Positions 48,180 to 60,923 are shown, numbered from the stretch's first letter. The stretch: 64,000 nt of DNA from Symsagittifera roscoffensis (GCF_963678635.1 NC_087062.1:18465789-18529788), one strand, 5' to 3'. A program made the numbers and translations. Notes: generated from the letters alone by a model not told the origin.

Positions 48180-51100
48180 CTTAAACGTAATACCTGAATT
48201 GAGACTTGTTTAATCACAAAAGATCAGAGATTAGTTTAAAAAAAACAGCTAAGCTTCGTTAAATTTCATATATAATTTAAAGAGATCCTAAGCTGAAGCT
48301 GTAACTTGATGATTTTCACAAAAAAAATTAAAACTTTCCACAAACTCCAATTGAAACAAAAAAATATGCACCAAAGCATTTTCGCAACTGTGAACTCTCG
48401 TTGCTGGGACGAAACATCGACATATCATCAAAGAAAACCACGACTGGAGTCTAAAATTCTCTTTTTATGGAAACTTTTGAATTCTGAAAAAAAAAAAAAA
48501 ATTTTGTTATGAGTAACTGTTATTTTTTGATACTATCAGCCAACTGTTATAGCTGAGAAAACTAGCCTCGAAACCTTATTGCCTTATTCCTCTGATGCTG
48601 TTGCTTTGTTCAGCTGAAAAAAAAAACTAAAAATCAAATTTTCTAAGTTCTCGTTAAAGAATTACCAGTTTTTGAAAATAAAGTTTTAGTTTCAATTTCC
48701 TGACTGCCTCCTTCCCTTGCTTCTTTGCAAATACGGGAAAAGTCAGCGCAAATGAACTAAAAATTTTGGCGCTTGTTTCAGATTTATTTCGTAATTTTCA
48801 CACCGATAGCAATGGTCAAAAAATCAACGCTAAAAGCTCCTTTTAAAATTTGCTAGTTTTTATGATTCCATAATCCCTCGCGTATGAAAAGGAACAGATC
48901 CGCGTCCAAAAATTAGAAGAATCCTAGGGAGTCGATCTGAGAGAGCAGTGCTATACAGTCAATCATGTAATTCAATTGTCTCTGGCTCATTTCAGTTATT
49001 AATACCTATTTAATGAAGAGTTTCAACTCCTCCGACATCCTGGAAAACAGCAAGAAATTTTACGCTACTAACAAAGCAGAAGCTGCACCCTCCCTCTTGC
49101 TTGTTTTCAGTTGACTTATAAATTTAAAAAAACTTACCTTCAAGGAAATCTCGAGCATCCAATTTCGATGACTTTCTTGATTAGTGCCGCCGTCTTCTTC
49201 AACCTTTCCACTAAGGAACATCCAGTGTTCTGTGGCTTGTTTGAGCCAGAGTTTAGCCAGAGTTGGGTTTGGTTGTGGTTGGGTAAGTGCTTCGATGTGG
49301 AATTGTATTCCCAAGAATGAATCAAAAGAATTTCCTCGACCATTCAATGAAGACTGCGGTCTCCGAAAGGATTCGGTGTGAAAAGTACCGTGATTTTTCC
49401 GTTTTTTGTGAACCTTCAACTGCTCTGTATGAGCATTTATTTCTCGATTCATCCGTTCAAAGTTCAATTCCAGGAAATTGTTTACTTCCATATCAGGTTC
49501 GGGTTGCTGAATTTGACTTGTTGTTCTTCTCGCGTCTCCAACTTCAGCCACTGGCTCAATATTATGCGCTTCTTTTTCTGTTCTTATAGATTCACTTACG
49601 ACTCTAATAAGTCTTTGTTGCTGGTCAGGGCTTGAATACTTTCGCAGATAGCTCTGTAGAAGGCGACGTTCCAGGTCGTCCATGTTCGAATCCAAGCGCT
49701 CTCCAGGCTTCTGGGATGTAACCGCTGTCCAGATAATCTGCCGAATGTTCATCACATCGCGTTCAAATTGCTCTTCTTCGGTGCCTTCGTCAATAGATGG
49801 TTCCTGTGACTCATTTGTACCAGTGTCCAGCTTATCAAGGAAAGTAAATACTTGTTTTGGGTTCAAGTTTAGAATGGTGTCCCTGTCTACTTGGATTCGA
49901 AAGAGGAGACAACGAACTGAAGGATCTGAAGAATCATTACTATCTTGAACTTCGCCGACGTACTTTGCATATTTAAAAACTGGCTCATGCTTGTTATCAG
50001 AATTCTCTTGAATTGCAACTATATCGCCAGATACAATTTTTCGGTCGGTGCTGTAATCGATCAGCGCACAAGAAGCGAGTGGAACAATATTTCCGACCAA
50101 CAAGTCTCGACTGTCTTTAGCAATCGAAACTCGGTTAAACGACGGAATGTTATACTTGCAGAGCAGATCCTGCTCTTCGATTTCCGATTGACAGACGAAA
50201 ATGAGTTTCGCCAAAAATTTAGTTACTTTCGTGTCCAATTGGTGACAGTCGAGTTTTTCAGGAACAAACAGACGTTTTGTGATTTCCTTGAACAATTTTT
50301 TTGCCCCTTGTGATTGGATTCCGCTTGAGATATCAGGAAAGGTGAAAAAAATTTCAGGATTTGGATTTTCTTGGTATTCAAACTCCCTCTCCACTATTCC
50401 ATTCATTTCTCTTCCGTTGATATCAATTGTGTATCGATAATTCAGTCTTTTTACTGGACGCAGCATAGAGTTCTTCAAAAACGCCAATCTCTGGGTTTCA
50501 AATTTCTTGTGATTTCTCGACTCGTTTTGTGAAAGATAGTTTTGGACGAGCTTCTCTCGGTGCTCCAAAACATGCGCCAATTTCTCAATAAATAGGTCAC
50601 TTTGGAGCTTCGCTGAGATTCGCTCCAAATGGAACTGTTCAGCTGCTGAGTTCGATTCTTCAAAAGTACTGCTATCAATTTCGATTTGACAAATTTCAGA
50701 GAAGAATTTTGGCCGCAGTGGTGCAGGCAGTAGTTTCAAGTTTTCGGCATACAGTGAGTTTACATCGATAACTGATGAATCAGGAAAGAGTCTCGTAAAG
50801 TCATCCTGAAAGTGAGATTCAGTTCCACGAGAGCTCTCTTGCAAGCTCCTGTAAAGTGATGGTTTATCTATCACGACTGCTCCGCTTATGTCAACCAGTT
50901 TACCTTCTATAGTGATATCATATAACGGACATTCGCTACTCAGCGATGACAAATCAGATGGTTTTTTCACCAATAGCTCTTCGAAATGATCTTTTAACCA
51001 ATAGAAACGATTCAGGGAGTTTGGATTTTTATTCCAAATATCACCCCTCATAACTACGCCGTAGAACTGATGAATTGCAAAGACAGTTTGCTGAAGTGTA

Positions 51101-54100
51101 ACAGATTTCGTTGCGCCCAAAATCTGAAGATGATCCCATCCCCCCATAAACAAAGGTGAAGGCTCATTTACGTAAGTTTCTAACTCACAATGATTTTGTT
51201 CACTGATGTTTGGACCTTCAAATAAACGGTGCCATGCAAGACACTCGATCGATTTACAGATTTGACGAGGTGGCAGGAGTTTCCCATTCCCACTTCTGAC
51301 ACATGGAATGCACGACAGTTTTTCAAGAATGTTTCTATCCACTTGACTGCCGCTTGAAGCTTCTTTAGTAATGAAACGCAAGCACTCAAAGATTTTCGAG
51401 TCGTTTAGGCTCTCACATTGAATTAACTTCTCCAAGTTTTTCAGCACAATGGCTGCTGTAGGTTTCTTTTCCAATCCGGAATTCTCCTGATCGAGCCAAA
51501 TTTGCCAGAAGGACTTATAGTGGGTACATTTCGCCTGTAAGAGGCCACTGGTGTCGGAATTCAGAACAGGCTCTACAAATTCAACAAGAGTCTTATGTTG
51601 GCTTAGGTACACATCGCTGAGTTTCTGGTATCCATGTTTGTGTGTTTCGAAAATAGGGAGACGTCCTACTTTGGAGAATTCATTCGGGGACAACTTAAGA
51701 TCACTGAAAGACTTTAAAAAGTGATATAATATTCTTGAACTGTTTTCCCGACACGGATTTGCACTGTGAAGGGTGATAAAATCCCAGAAATCTTCTTCCG
51801 TGACTTTATGATTGAACCCACATTTTGATAACAAGTCGCGAAACTTGAAATATTGCCGAGGCAACAACTGATCGCCGTCCTTAAAAACTGGAAACAAAGG
51901 ACACCTCGAATCGTAAAAGTATTTCGGTTCTCGTTTGTCGTCATTATTGGCATGGATGAATTTGCATTGGCTCAAGCAAATTAGAATGACTTTTTGGTTA
52001 TCTATGTATAATCGAGGGAGAATTTCGGAGATAAAATTCAGGTGAACGCTCAAATCATCGAATTCAAATCGCTCGAAAAGAAGAGGAATGATCGTCTCAA
52101 CATACATTTGGGTTGTAGTGAAATTTATTATTCCTAGTCTTTTTTGGAATTCTATCGCTTCTGGGGTTTTTTCTTCATTTACATATTTATAAGCCACTGA
52201 AGCAGACAAGTTCAGTCCTTGTCTGGGAATTTCTCTGGGAACCGAGTACACACAGAGACCACCGAGTAAGTTATCAACTTGGTCTGGAATAATTGCAAAA
52301 ATTGGGAGTTCTCTCAGGTAGTTGATTGATTCTTGATCAATGCTCGAAGTATCATTCTGGAAAACGTTTTTGAAGTACTCATACAGTTGTTCGGGTTCAG
52401 AATTGTTGAAGTCAAATTCATTTTTGATCAAATGAAGTATCATTATTTGTTGCTTGATATGTAAATCTTTAGAAAGAACAGCTGATGCTACTAGCTTTGA
52501 ACTTGGAAAGTCTTCGTTTTTCAAGCTATCTACGAGATTATAAAGTCCGCTGTATTTTGCTGTGCGTATTCTAACTGAACCAAAAGACAACACGTAAAAA
52601 TTTAAAAAAGTGTCATTTTTCCCTGCAGAAATTGGCCGCAGGAAGGTTGATCCATATTTGTCAGTACACAACAAAAGCGAAAAGTTGTCAAATATACTGT
52701 CTGTGACTAAGACATCAGGGTTAATGCGAGCATGGAGAAAGTTCCAGACAAGCTCCACCCATCTCGACTTTTGGTAAATTTCCCCGCGATTAACCTTAAT
52801 CACTTTATTTTGACAATAATCTGGATTGTACTTTTTCAAATAATCAAGAAACTCTTCCAGGTTCATTTCACATGTGATTTTGAGTTTCTTCAGCAGTTGA
52901 TCAATCTCATGATGCAAAATCCGGTTATTCAGTTGGGGGAAGATTTGGGCGACACTCAGTGCGCTACTATACAACTGGATACTCGAATTTTTCAGCAGAA
53001 ATCCGTCCGCTGTCAAATAAATTGGCAAGTCGTCAGCAGAACTTAATTTTAGCAGTTCAGCGGAGCTCCAATTGAGAAATACCGCAAGATTCTGCACGCT
53101 ATTAAACACGCTCTGTTCGATTTTTAAAGGGTTGTCCGGAAGCTTCCGAAGCAACCCAATTATGTCAGTTGGTGTCAGTTTTGATAGAGGCTTCCCGTAA
53201 CATGCCCAGACTATAGTGTATTTTAGGGGAATTTGCGTTATTTTCACTCCGAGATTTTGAGATGTCCTATATATCGAAGAGCTCAGATGATCAGTTATGA
53301 GATAAAGATGATCACTTATGAGATAAGAAAAGTTTTTAGCGCAAGTAACTGATTCAAAATCAAGCAGTTCGAGCTCAAAGCTCATGCAGGGAATCCAGTT
53401 AAATTTGTTCATCTCACATAGAAATCCTCTGGTAACAAAAGAAGCTATGTTGTTCGAGGGCGTAAGTGTTAGATTTTCATCTCTGCAACAAGGGAGTTTG
53501 TCCAGAAAAATTTGCAGTTGGAAAGAACTTCTCAAGCTAATGCAATCCCCAATGAACTGCTCCAAAATTTTAGCATAGGCTGGCCCTACTATGTCCTGCA
53601 GCACATGTATGTTCCAGGCACCTTTTGGCTCCTGCGGTTGCAGACTGATCATGCGTCTGGACTCGTCGAGGAAGAATTGCCCATTGATCACCACTGGAAT
53701 TTTCACACTCTCGTTCTTTAACTGGGAAGAAGCCTCTTCCACCGGTAGATAGCAGTATACCCCTGGAACTTCATTCTTCAGGCTACCGTCTAAAAAAAAG
53801 GGGAATGCTACCGAAGCGTGTTGTTTGATCTTGTATTTTCCAGTAGTGCTTTCACGAATAATGTCAGGAACAGATCGCTCCGAGCCAAGTTGCTCAGAAA
53901 CTATCCATGCTGCAATTTTTTTGCCCTGTATGTCATCAATGATGTCAACGTTGTAAATAATATTGCGTTTAGTTAGCAATTCATGCTGATAACTGACTGA
54001 TAGGAATTGTCTCGTGTGAGACCTGAACTCTCTCAGGGCGATTTCGTTGTCCCCAGGAAAAGTTTTCGAGAAGGCACCAAGGCATCTCATAGTTCCCGTT

Positions 54101-57100
54101 TCTTTTAAAACTGAAACTTTGATTGACGTGATGTTATTTACAAAGAGAAGGTACTCTGCAATCTTTGACGAGAACTCGTTCATTTTTTTTTCTATTTCAT
54201 CTAATTTTGGTGCAGAATTGCCCAATTTTGATCTTCTGACTCTTAATGGGAACCTGAACATTGAGCCACCGTTTGTAGCGTCCATTTGTTCGTTTTCTCT
54301 CAAAAAGCAATTGAAGCTATCTTTGAACGCTTCCATATACGTTTCGCTACTAACGTCAATTTTACACCCACCCACTTCCATTATAACACCCTGAGGGTCA
54401 AGTAAAAGCAAATTTCCCAAACCTACACCGTCAACTTGGGTTAGAAAACAAGGGAAGTCAGTCAGACTGTACACGCAATTGAACCCCACCCCGAACTGAC
54501 CGATCTTTTCCACGTCGTCACCTTTGGATCCCGAACCAACACGCTGAATACCTTCAATGTCGGATGTCTTGAAAGGGACATTATTGTACACCAGCAACGC
54601 TGGGTCCAACAATTTTTCGAACCCATGGTCTATAACATGTTTGGCAGGCAGTATTCTTTTGTCTAGAATGAAATGAACTTGGGTGGCCTGGGCGTCATCT
54701 GCATTCTGGATCAACTCTTTGAAGATATCCATGGGGTTCGAGTAGCTCTCGGCTATTCTCGCCAGTCGTTTGTTGATGTCCTCCCGCTGGAAAAAGCTTT
54801 CGAATCTGTGATCACTATGCATCATTTTCAACTTACTTCGTTTGGTCTTCACTCCAAATTTGTTGCACAATTGATGCGGGAGAGCCTCGTGGCAGAAATT
54901 CAAACTATCTTCCAAGGCATTCGAACTCAACTCCAGGTCGTTTAAACAGAGTTCGTCTATTGGCCTCATTATTGAATAAGTGTCGGGGAGTTGCCTTATA
55001 TCCGCATCACCTTTACAAATAAACAACAAAATTGACACAATTTGTTGAATTTGTTCAGGAGACTCGACTGTTTGGAAGCTATTAATTAATTCCGAGTACT
55101 CAGATGGCGCAAAATGATCAACCACCTTACAATTTCTGAGAAATTGTTTACTGTTTAAATTTTGAAATGCCTTCGTAATCAGAAAGTTAACTCGGTAAAG
55201 GTGGCCATTGTAAATTGGAGCATTTTCGTTCAGACAAATTGAAGAACTCTTGCAGAATTGGTTCACGTCGTTAGCAGGAAGCAAATTTTGCTTTCTCAAT
55301 GCATCCGCAACTTCTTCATATGGACCCTTATCTAATTTTCTGGCTAGATAAACAATTATTTCGCGAATCTCGGAGCATTTCAGGTCGAACTCTTTTGAAG
55401 AATCTTCAGTCAACTTTTTCCAGTTCGAAACGATTGCAGAGACTGCTGGGAACTTATAAGCTCCAACCAATTTATCCACGTATCCATTTTTAACGATTCC
55501 AACAGCGCTGAAATCGGTAATCGGCACTAAATATCCGACCATGTTTCGAAGTTCAATCTGGGCGACGCTTTCAAGAGCTACTTTATTACCACACTCGTCG
55601 GTAAGAATTTGCGTTTTTTCCAACGCATATTTCAGCAAGTTCCGATCAGCTTGCTTCATGAAGGAAAGTTCGCGTTCTAAATACTGAAAATGGAATTTCA
55701 TTTCGTTTTTCTTCATTTGAGAAAAGAATTTTGGGATGAAAATGGAGTAAAGTTCAGAAACTGATTTTGATTCAACCCCAAGTTTTTCCTGGAAAACAGC
55801 GCCTTGAATCGTCGCTTCTTTATAGACAAGCACAATGTTTGCTTCATTCTCAGCTAGGGTTAGACCAACTAGTGGTACATTGAGCGACATTGAAATTACG
55901 GAGCTGAAGGCTGACAACGGCTGACATCCAATTGTTGATTTTACAAACGAAAAAATTGGCAATTGCCGTAGCTTGTCTAGTTCATTAGTTCGAAAAATTG
56001 ACTGATCATTGCAGAACGAGTCTCGAAAGTACGTGTAAAGCTGTTTTCTTTGACTTTCTGAAAATTTATCAAATTGGTTCTCCTTGTTTATAACATGTAG
56101 TATGTGCAGATGACGCTCCACTGTTAGGATTGAAGGCATTATAAACTTCGATGCGAATGCTTTCCTTTGAGTCCCAAAGTGGTTCAGCTCGTCGGATATT
56201 CGATAGAAACTGGAGTAGTCCTTAGTGTTTATACTAACTGTGCCAATTCTTATGGTCAGGAAAGATGCAAACACGTAATCTGTGGACACTGAAAGAGGCA
56301 TCAACTTCAAAATACCCCTTTTGTCAAAACAAAGAAGGATAGACATTTTTTCCAAAACAACCCGGAATCTTTCCAATATCTCCTTTTGGTGATGAGCTAG
56401 GAAATCCCAAACCAAGCGCACCCAACGCTCATTTATTTCTCCCATAACTTCACTCCAACACACTAGTTGGTCGACAAGTATTTGTTTAAAATGACTTGCT
56501 ATGTAAGCGAAGAATTCGTCAACTTTCAAGTTGCAGGCAATTTCCAAAGAGCGCAGGCATCTATCAACATCAATGTCCAAAATTCGGTCTCTGATTTGAG
56601 GGAAAATATCTGCGATTGACAAAGCACTACTGTAGAGTTTATTAGCAGTGTTTCTTTGAAGTATTCCATTGGCAGACAGAAATATGGGCAGACTGTTCGG
56701 ATCAGGGTGAGCACTCAACTCTTTTTTGCTCCAGTTAAGAAAAATTACTAGGTTGGAGGAATTCTCATATGCAGTTTCTTCAATTCTGGTTGGTTGAAAA
56801 TACGCATCAGCCAGCTTTGAAATGACGTCATTGGGACTCAATGATGTCATAGAGATGCCAACTTGGGTCCAACATTTGACATATTCGGGTCCGATTTGAG
56901 TTAGAGGAATATCTAGCGCCGAAGAGATCTTGTACAGAACGAAATCTTTATTGTTAGTCTGACCATTACTCACCATCAAGTTTCGAATCGAGGCAAGATT
57001 CAAAAAATCAACAATTTTTCTGTCGGTGTTTACCCTCGGAATCCATGCGTATTCTGCATTAAAGCGCATCATTCCCAGTGAGATGTAGTACCCCAAATTC

Positions 57101-59177
57101 GACTGCATACTTTTCGGTGCTAGTTGGGATGAGGCTCTCAATTTAGGCAACATCGACAAAAAATAGTGAATCGAATCATCTGGGGCGATTTGCTTCTTAA
57201 TAGTAGACGTGAAATATCTGATTAACGCACCATAAGCAGGCCCTACTATGTGCTGCAGCACATGTATGTTCCAAGCACCTTTTGGCTCCTGCGGTTGCAG
57301 ACTGAGCATGCGTCTGGACTCGTCGAGGAAGAATTGTCCATTGACTACCACTGGAATCCCCACACTCTCATCCCTCAGATGGGCGGAGGCCTCCTCTATT
57401 GGAAGATAGCAGTACACCCCTGGAACTTTATCCTTCAGGCTACCATCTAAAAACAAGGGGAAGGCCACGGCGCCGTATTCTCTTAGTTTCAAATCGCGGA
57501 GGAGGAGAGATCGGTGAACAATACTTGGAATCTGCTGGGATAAAAATTCCCGTTCATTTAGAAGCCATTCGCTGACTTTCTTTGATCGACTTGAAATGGA
57601 ATCGATTTGAACTCTTGATAATTCAGCGGTTAGTTTATCAATGTTTTTCGAAAATGCGGCTAATTCTGTCAAGTTTCCGGCAGGGTTAGTTCGACTAATT
57701 CTGATGGTTTTGATATTTCGCAAAAAAAGTAAGTACTCAGGAACTTTGGCAGCTAGCTGCTGCAACTTTTCATACATCTCAGAAGAATTTGGAGCCATTT
57801 TGCCTAAACTAGATTCCTTTTGTCTCAACGGTAGTCTGAACATAGTCTTGCCTTTTCTGCCGTCCAATTTCCGATTTTGAGAAAGAAAACATCCAAAAGA
57901 ATCTGGGAAGTTCTTGAGTAGATCTTGATTGATGTTAATTTTCTTTCCTTGATGGGGTGTTATTTGGCAACTAGGGTCCAGAAGGCACATGTTTCCAGGT
58001 CCCTGTCCATCTACTTGTGTCAGAAAACAAGGATGGTCTGTGATGCTGAATACACAGTTAAAACCAACTCCGAATTGTCCTATTTTGTGAACATCATCAC
58101 CTTTGGAACCCCTGCCGAGGTCTTTGATTCCCTTGATGTCATCATTTGTGAAGAAAGCGTCGTTGAACACTAGCAAGGCAGGTTCCAAGAGTTTCTCCCA
58201 GTTATCGTTGATCACTCGTTGCTTCGGAAGATTTCTGTCATCTAGGATAAATTGAATTTCCGAGGCATGCGCATCATCTGCATTTTGGATGAGTTCTTTG
58301 AATATGTCCATAGGATTCGAGTAGTTAGTGGTGATTCGGTACAGCCGGTTGCAAAGGTCCTCTTTCTGTGAGAAGGACTCGAACGAGGGATCACTGCTCA
58401 TAGTCTCTAGCATGCTTCGCTTTGTCTTCACTCCAAAGAAGAGAGCCAAGTCGTGTGGGATGATTCTGTGGCAATGCAGGGGGCTGATTTCAGTCAATGA
58501 CTCTTTCAGCTGGAAATCATTCAAGCACAACTCCTCAACATTTCGAAACTTGTCATTATCGTCCGGTAATTTTCCAACCTTTTCTTTATGGCTTCTCAAA
58601 TACTCCAAAATATCTCTAACTTGTATCGCCTGTACTTCGTTTTCAATCGACTCGCAATTTTCGATAAAACGTTTATAAAAAATTGGTTCAAAGTCTTGTG
58701 CGATGCCTAAGTTCTGAAGAAAAACGGATATCTCATCGTTGTTGCACAGATATGAATTAATTCGGTAAAAGGTGCACTCAAAGACTGGTTGATTCTGATT
58801 TAGACACATCTGTGAAGCGAAGCAGAATTTTCCCTGTACGTGCGAAGGGAAGAGCGGCGATGTAGTAGTATCTTTAGATACTTGGGCAATTGTTTCGCGT
58901 CTTTGCATTGACGATTCTTTTTGAAGGTATCGAAGAATGCATAAAATCTCTTCACATTTACTGTTGAACGTTTTGTTCTCGTCAGCCACAAGAAGACGCC
59001 AATTTTCCAGGACATCGCAAATCGGAACTGACTTGAAGATGTTCAGTGTTTTGTCAACAAAAGAGTCTCGGGTAATTCCAAGCATTGTAAAATCACATGT
59101 GAGGTGAAGATAGCTCACCAAAACTTTTGAGTCCACCTGATATACCTGGGTTGGTTCTGATCTTTGAAATTTTGTTT
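47841..59177 (-). CDS. SACS-like: Sacsin-like protein (tandem GHKL ATPase repeats plus HEPN), 5' end not located
   Basis: Exon A is 59,177-49,138 and the last exon is 48,179-47,841, giving about 3,458 residues. Numbering here counts an ATG at 59,313 as residue 1, but residues 1-45 are probably intronic. Two sacsin repeats start about 1,193 residues apart. GHKL N-box ELIQNADDA is at 340-348 and 1,533-1,541; IGQFGVGFN is at 411-419 and 1,604-1,612. Both conserve Glu, Asn and Asp of the E..N..D motif. VPGVYCYLP..EAS and NGQFFLDESRRM follow in each repeat. After about 2,450 comes a long region of unassigned sequence, a J-like stretch with SSPD (3,227-3,230) in place of HPD, and HEPN from about 3,354 into the last exon. 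Sacsin in vertebrates is a chaperone-like scaffold of about 4,580 residues with three such repeats, J and HEPN. Two repeats are seen here; a third may lie upstream. Family assignment is firm, orthology is not. Confidence 0.9.
48180..49137 (-). other. Intron inside the HEPN domain
   Basis: 958-nt GT-AG intron. The donor is GTAAGTTT. The acceptor that keeps phase 0 is CGTTTAAG|GTG at 48,180/48,179, an unusual AAG. A better-looking TTCAG lies 14 nt upstream but would put the next exon in the wrong phase and reach a stop within six codons. The join K|V gives WMLEISLK-VIESSLIVLIYMEDG, which matches a HEPN helix pair in spacing. Confidence 0.7.
53582..53690 (-). other. Near-identical segment in sacsin repeat 2
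   Basis: This part of repeat 2 (FLDESRRM.SLQPQEPKGAWN region) matches 57,239-57,347 in repeat 1 with about three mismatches in the first ~98 bp, including at third codon positions, while flanking parts of the two repeats are strongly diverged in DNA. Confidence 0.8.
57239..57347 (-). other. Near-identical segment in sacsin repeat 1
   Basis: Partner of 53,582-53,690. It encodes the end of the GHKL-associated module with NGQFFLDESRRM, QPQEPKGAWN and the VGPAY stretch. Confidence 0.8.
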
Positions 59178-59313
59178 CTGAAGCAAAAAAAAATCCTATT
59201 TCACTGCTAGGAGATTGTCGGACAATGATTATGAATACAAAAGAAAAGCTTCTAAGACTTTTTGCGAAACTCCGTTTTTTTTCTGATTGATTACCAATTA
59301 CCACCAGAGACAA

Positions 59314-60923
59314 TTTGATTTAGTTTTACACAAAAATCTTGTGCCGAGTCATTTCCATTTTCGATTAAATCCTAAATTTGCCACGTCATCAATTTTTCAA
59401 TCCTATGAAACATGCCATTGAGATGAAAAGAGCTGGGAGGGTACACGAAAGGTAATTTCCTAACTTCTCAGGGTATGCAGAGAAGTAAAATTAACAAGTA
59501 TAGGCGGCTGCTGTGCAGGTAGCACTGAATGTTTCGACCATAGTCTCATAAAAAAACACAAAAAAGTTTTTTTTTTATTCAAACTAGTGTCGTTTTTTTT
59601 CTGCGGGGCGTGATAAAAGCATCTGAAGGAAAAACTAGAACTTAGTCCTATTCGACAGTCCTCGTAGAAAAAGCAAACTGGACAACAGTTTTTGAAGAAA
59701 AATGAAAAAACAAAAAAAAAACAAATTCAAGTTTTTTATTTCCAAAATGGCGTTAAAAAACTCCAAAAACGAATTTACTCCAGTAAAACTAAAATTGGGC
59801 AAAAAAAATTTAATGGGCCTATATTAAGCATAAATAAGCATGCTCGCTACTTTACCTGCTCGAAATTAGACGAAAAATCAAAAATTTCGAACTGGTTTTT
59901 CTCAACACTGGGAAAAAAGTTTGAAAACTTTTCAATGTCGTTCGATTCACGAATGAAAGGGCTTTGAAATGATATTTCACTCGACCCATTCCGATGATTT
60001 TTTTGGTACCTGACTTTGCGTGAAAAAAAAACTAGAACACACCCGAATTCAAATTCCCTCCCCATTTTCAATGGTCGGAACAATAATGAGTTGCACTGTA
60101 AAATTCTGAGTGGGTTAAACAGAAAAAGTCGCTAAAGATAAGAACCATTTTAGCATCTTCTTGCTTATTGCAAAAAATGGAAATTTAACTTCAAAAGTTT
60201 TTTGTAATTGTTCTTTCAAGTGAAATGATAGAACCACTCCACTGAATCCGATATGCTTTTGAGAAAAAAATAGACAATCATGTCTTTTGATTGAATAAAC
60301 TTTAAGAAAGCGAAATTTTTATATTTGATCTTCGCAGCATTGTGAAGTCAAAAGGTGCCGCCAAAACTGCGTATAATTTTGCTTCTGGATCTCTAAAAAC
60401 CGTTGCTATTACAATTTTTGATAGAATAGATTTATTTTTTTTACTCAGTAGCTTAGTTTAGCTTGAACCATCTTTTTTACTCTTTCGGTATATAGCCAAT
60501 TTATCAAAATACTTTCAATGTCACAGTCAATTTCTATGTCGGGTCTGGAACTCTCTGGAGCTGGGAGCTCATCTTTGGAAAAAATTTTTAAAAGTTTTGA
60601 GTTTTTATAACTCGATAACACCAGCATATCGAAGGAAAGCAACTATTTTGGAAATTCAGAAATATAGAAACCTTGAACAACAATTCAAGAAGAAACAATT
60701 GTTGGTCCGCCCACTGTGAGAGAAAAATACAAAAATTGCGGCAAGAGGGGCGACTTTGCAAAACATTGCATGCAACACCAAGATATCAAGCAAAAAAAGT
60801 AGACAGACGCTGCGAAACAACCTGTTGGATGGACAACCGGAAGAAATAGTCGAAATATTCTTGGATGACTTTCTCATTCGCCAGATCGTGCATTCGATCC
60901 CCTGCCATGTTAATAATACAGTG
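59314..60923. other. Non-coding AT-rich stretch upstream of the giant exon
   Basis: It should contain intron, or promoter plus upstream exon(s), of the sacsin-like gene. I could not identify an exon with matching phase-1 donor and sacsin-like sequence. The short minus-strand open segments (for example 59,847-60,083 and 60,445-60,642) have no recognisable motif. Confidence 0.4.

Larger units (their letters stand above)
44187..50201. repeat. Segmental duplication, right copy (6.0 kb)
   Basis: Matches 37,568-44,187. Its right part (49,138-50,201) is the 3' end of the giant exon of the intact sacsin-like gene, and 47,841-48,179 is that gene's last exon. Beyond 50,201 the gene continues as single-copy sequence, which marks this as the original locus for the gene part. 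Confidence 0.93.
49138..59177 (-). other. Giant exon of the sacsin-like gene
   Basis: A 10,040-nt exon without stops. Its left border is AAG|GTAAGT at 49,138/49,137, a strong donor, in phase 0 after the HEPN words LEISLK. Its right border is the acceptor TTTTTTTTTGCTTCAG ending at 59,178, so the exon starts in phase 1. Giant single exons are typical of sacsin genes. About 45 residues upstream of the acceptor are open by chance and read as low-quality Phe/Ile/Ser sequence. Alignment of repeat 1 with repeat 2 places real coding sequence at least back to residue 64 (VLVSYL matching NMVGYL at 1,257). Confidence 0.85.

Noticed and set aside
49060-49135. C-terminal 25 residues after LEISLK in the long frame
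   Set aside because: They lie beyond a GTAAGT donor in the middle of HEPN and are intron readthrough.
59847-60083. Minus-strand segment ending GAGCAG|GTAAAG, a possible donor for the giant exon
   Set aside because: The donor would be phase 0 while the acceptor at 59,178 needs phase 1, and the peptide does not resemble a sacsin repeat.
60445-60642. 65-residue minus-strand segment with ILINWLYTERVKKMVQ
   Set aside because: Considered as an upstream exon or neighbouring gene, but there is no recognisable domain and no matching splice phase to the giant exon.
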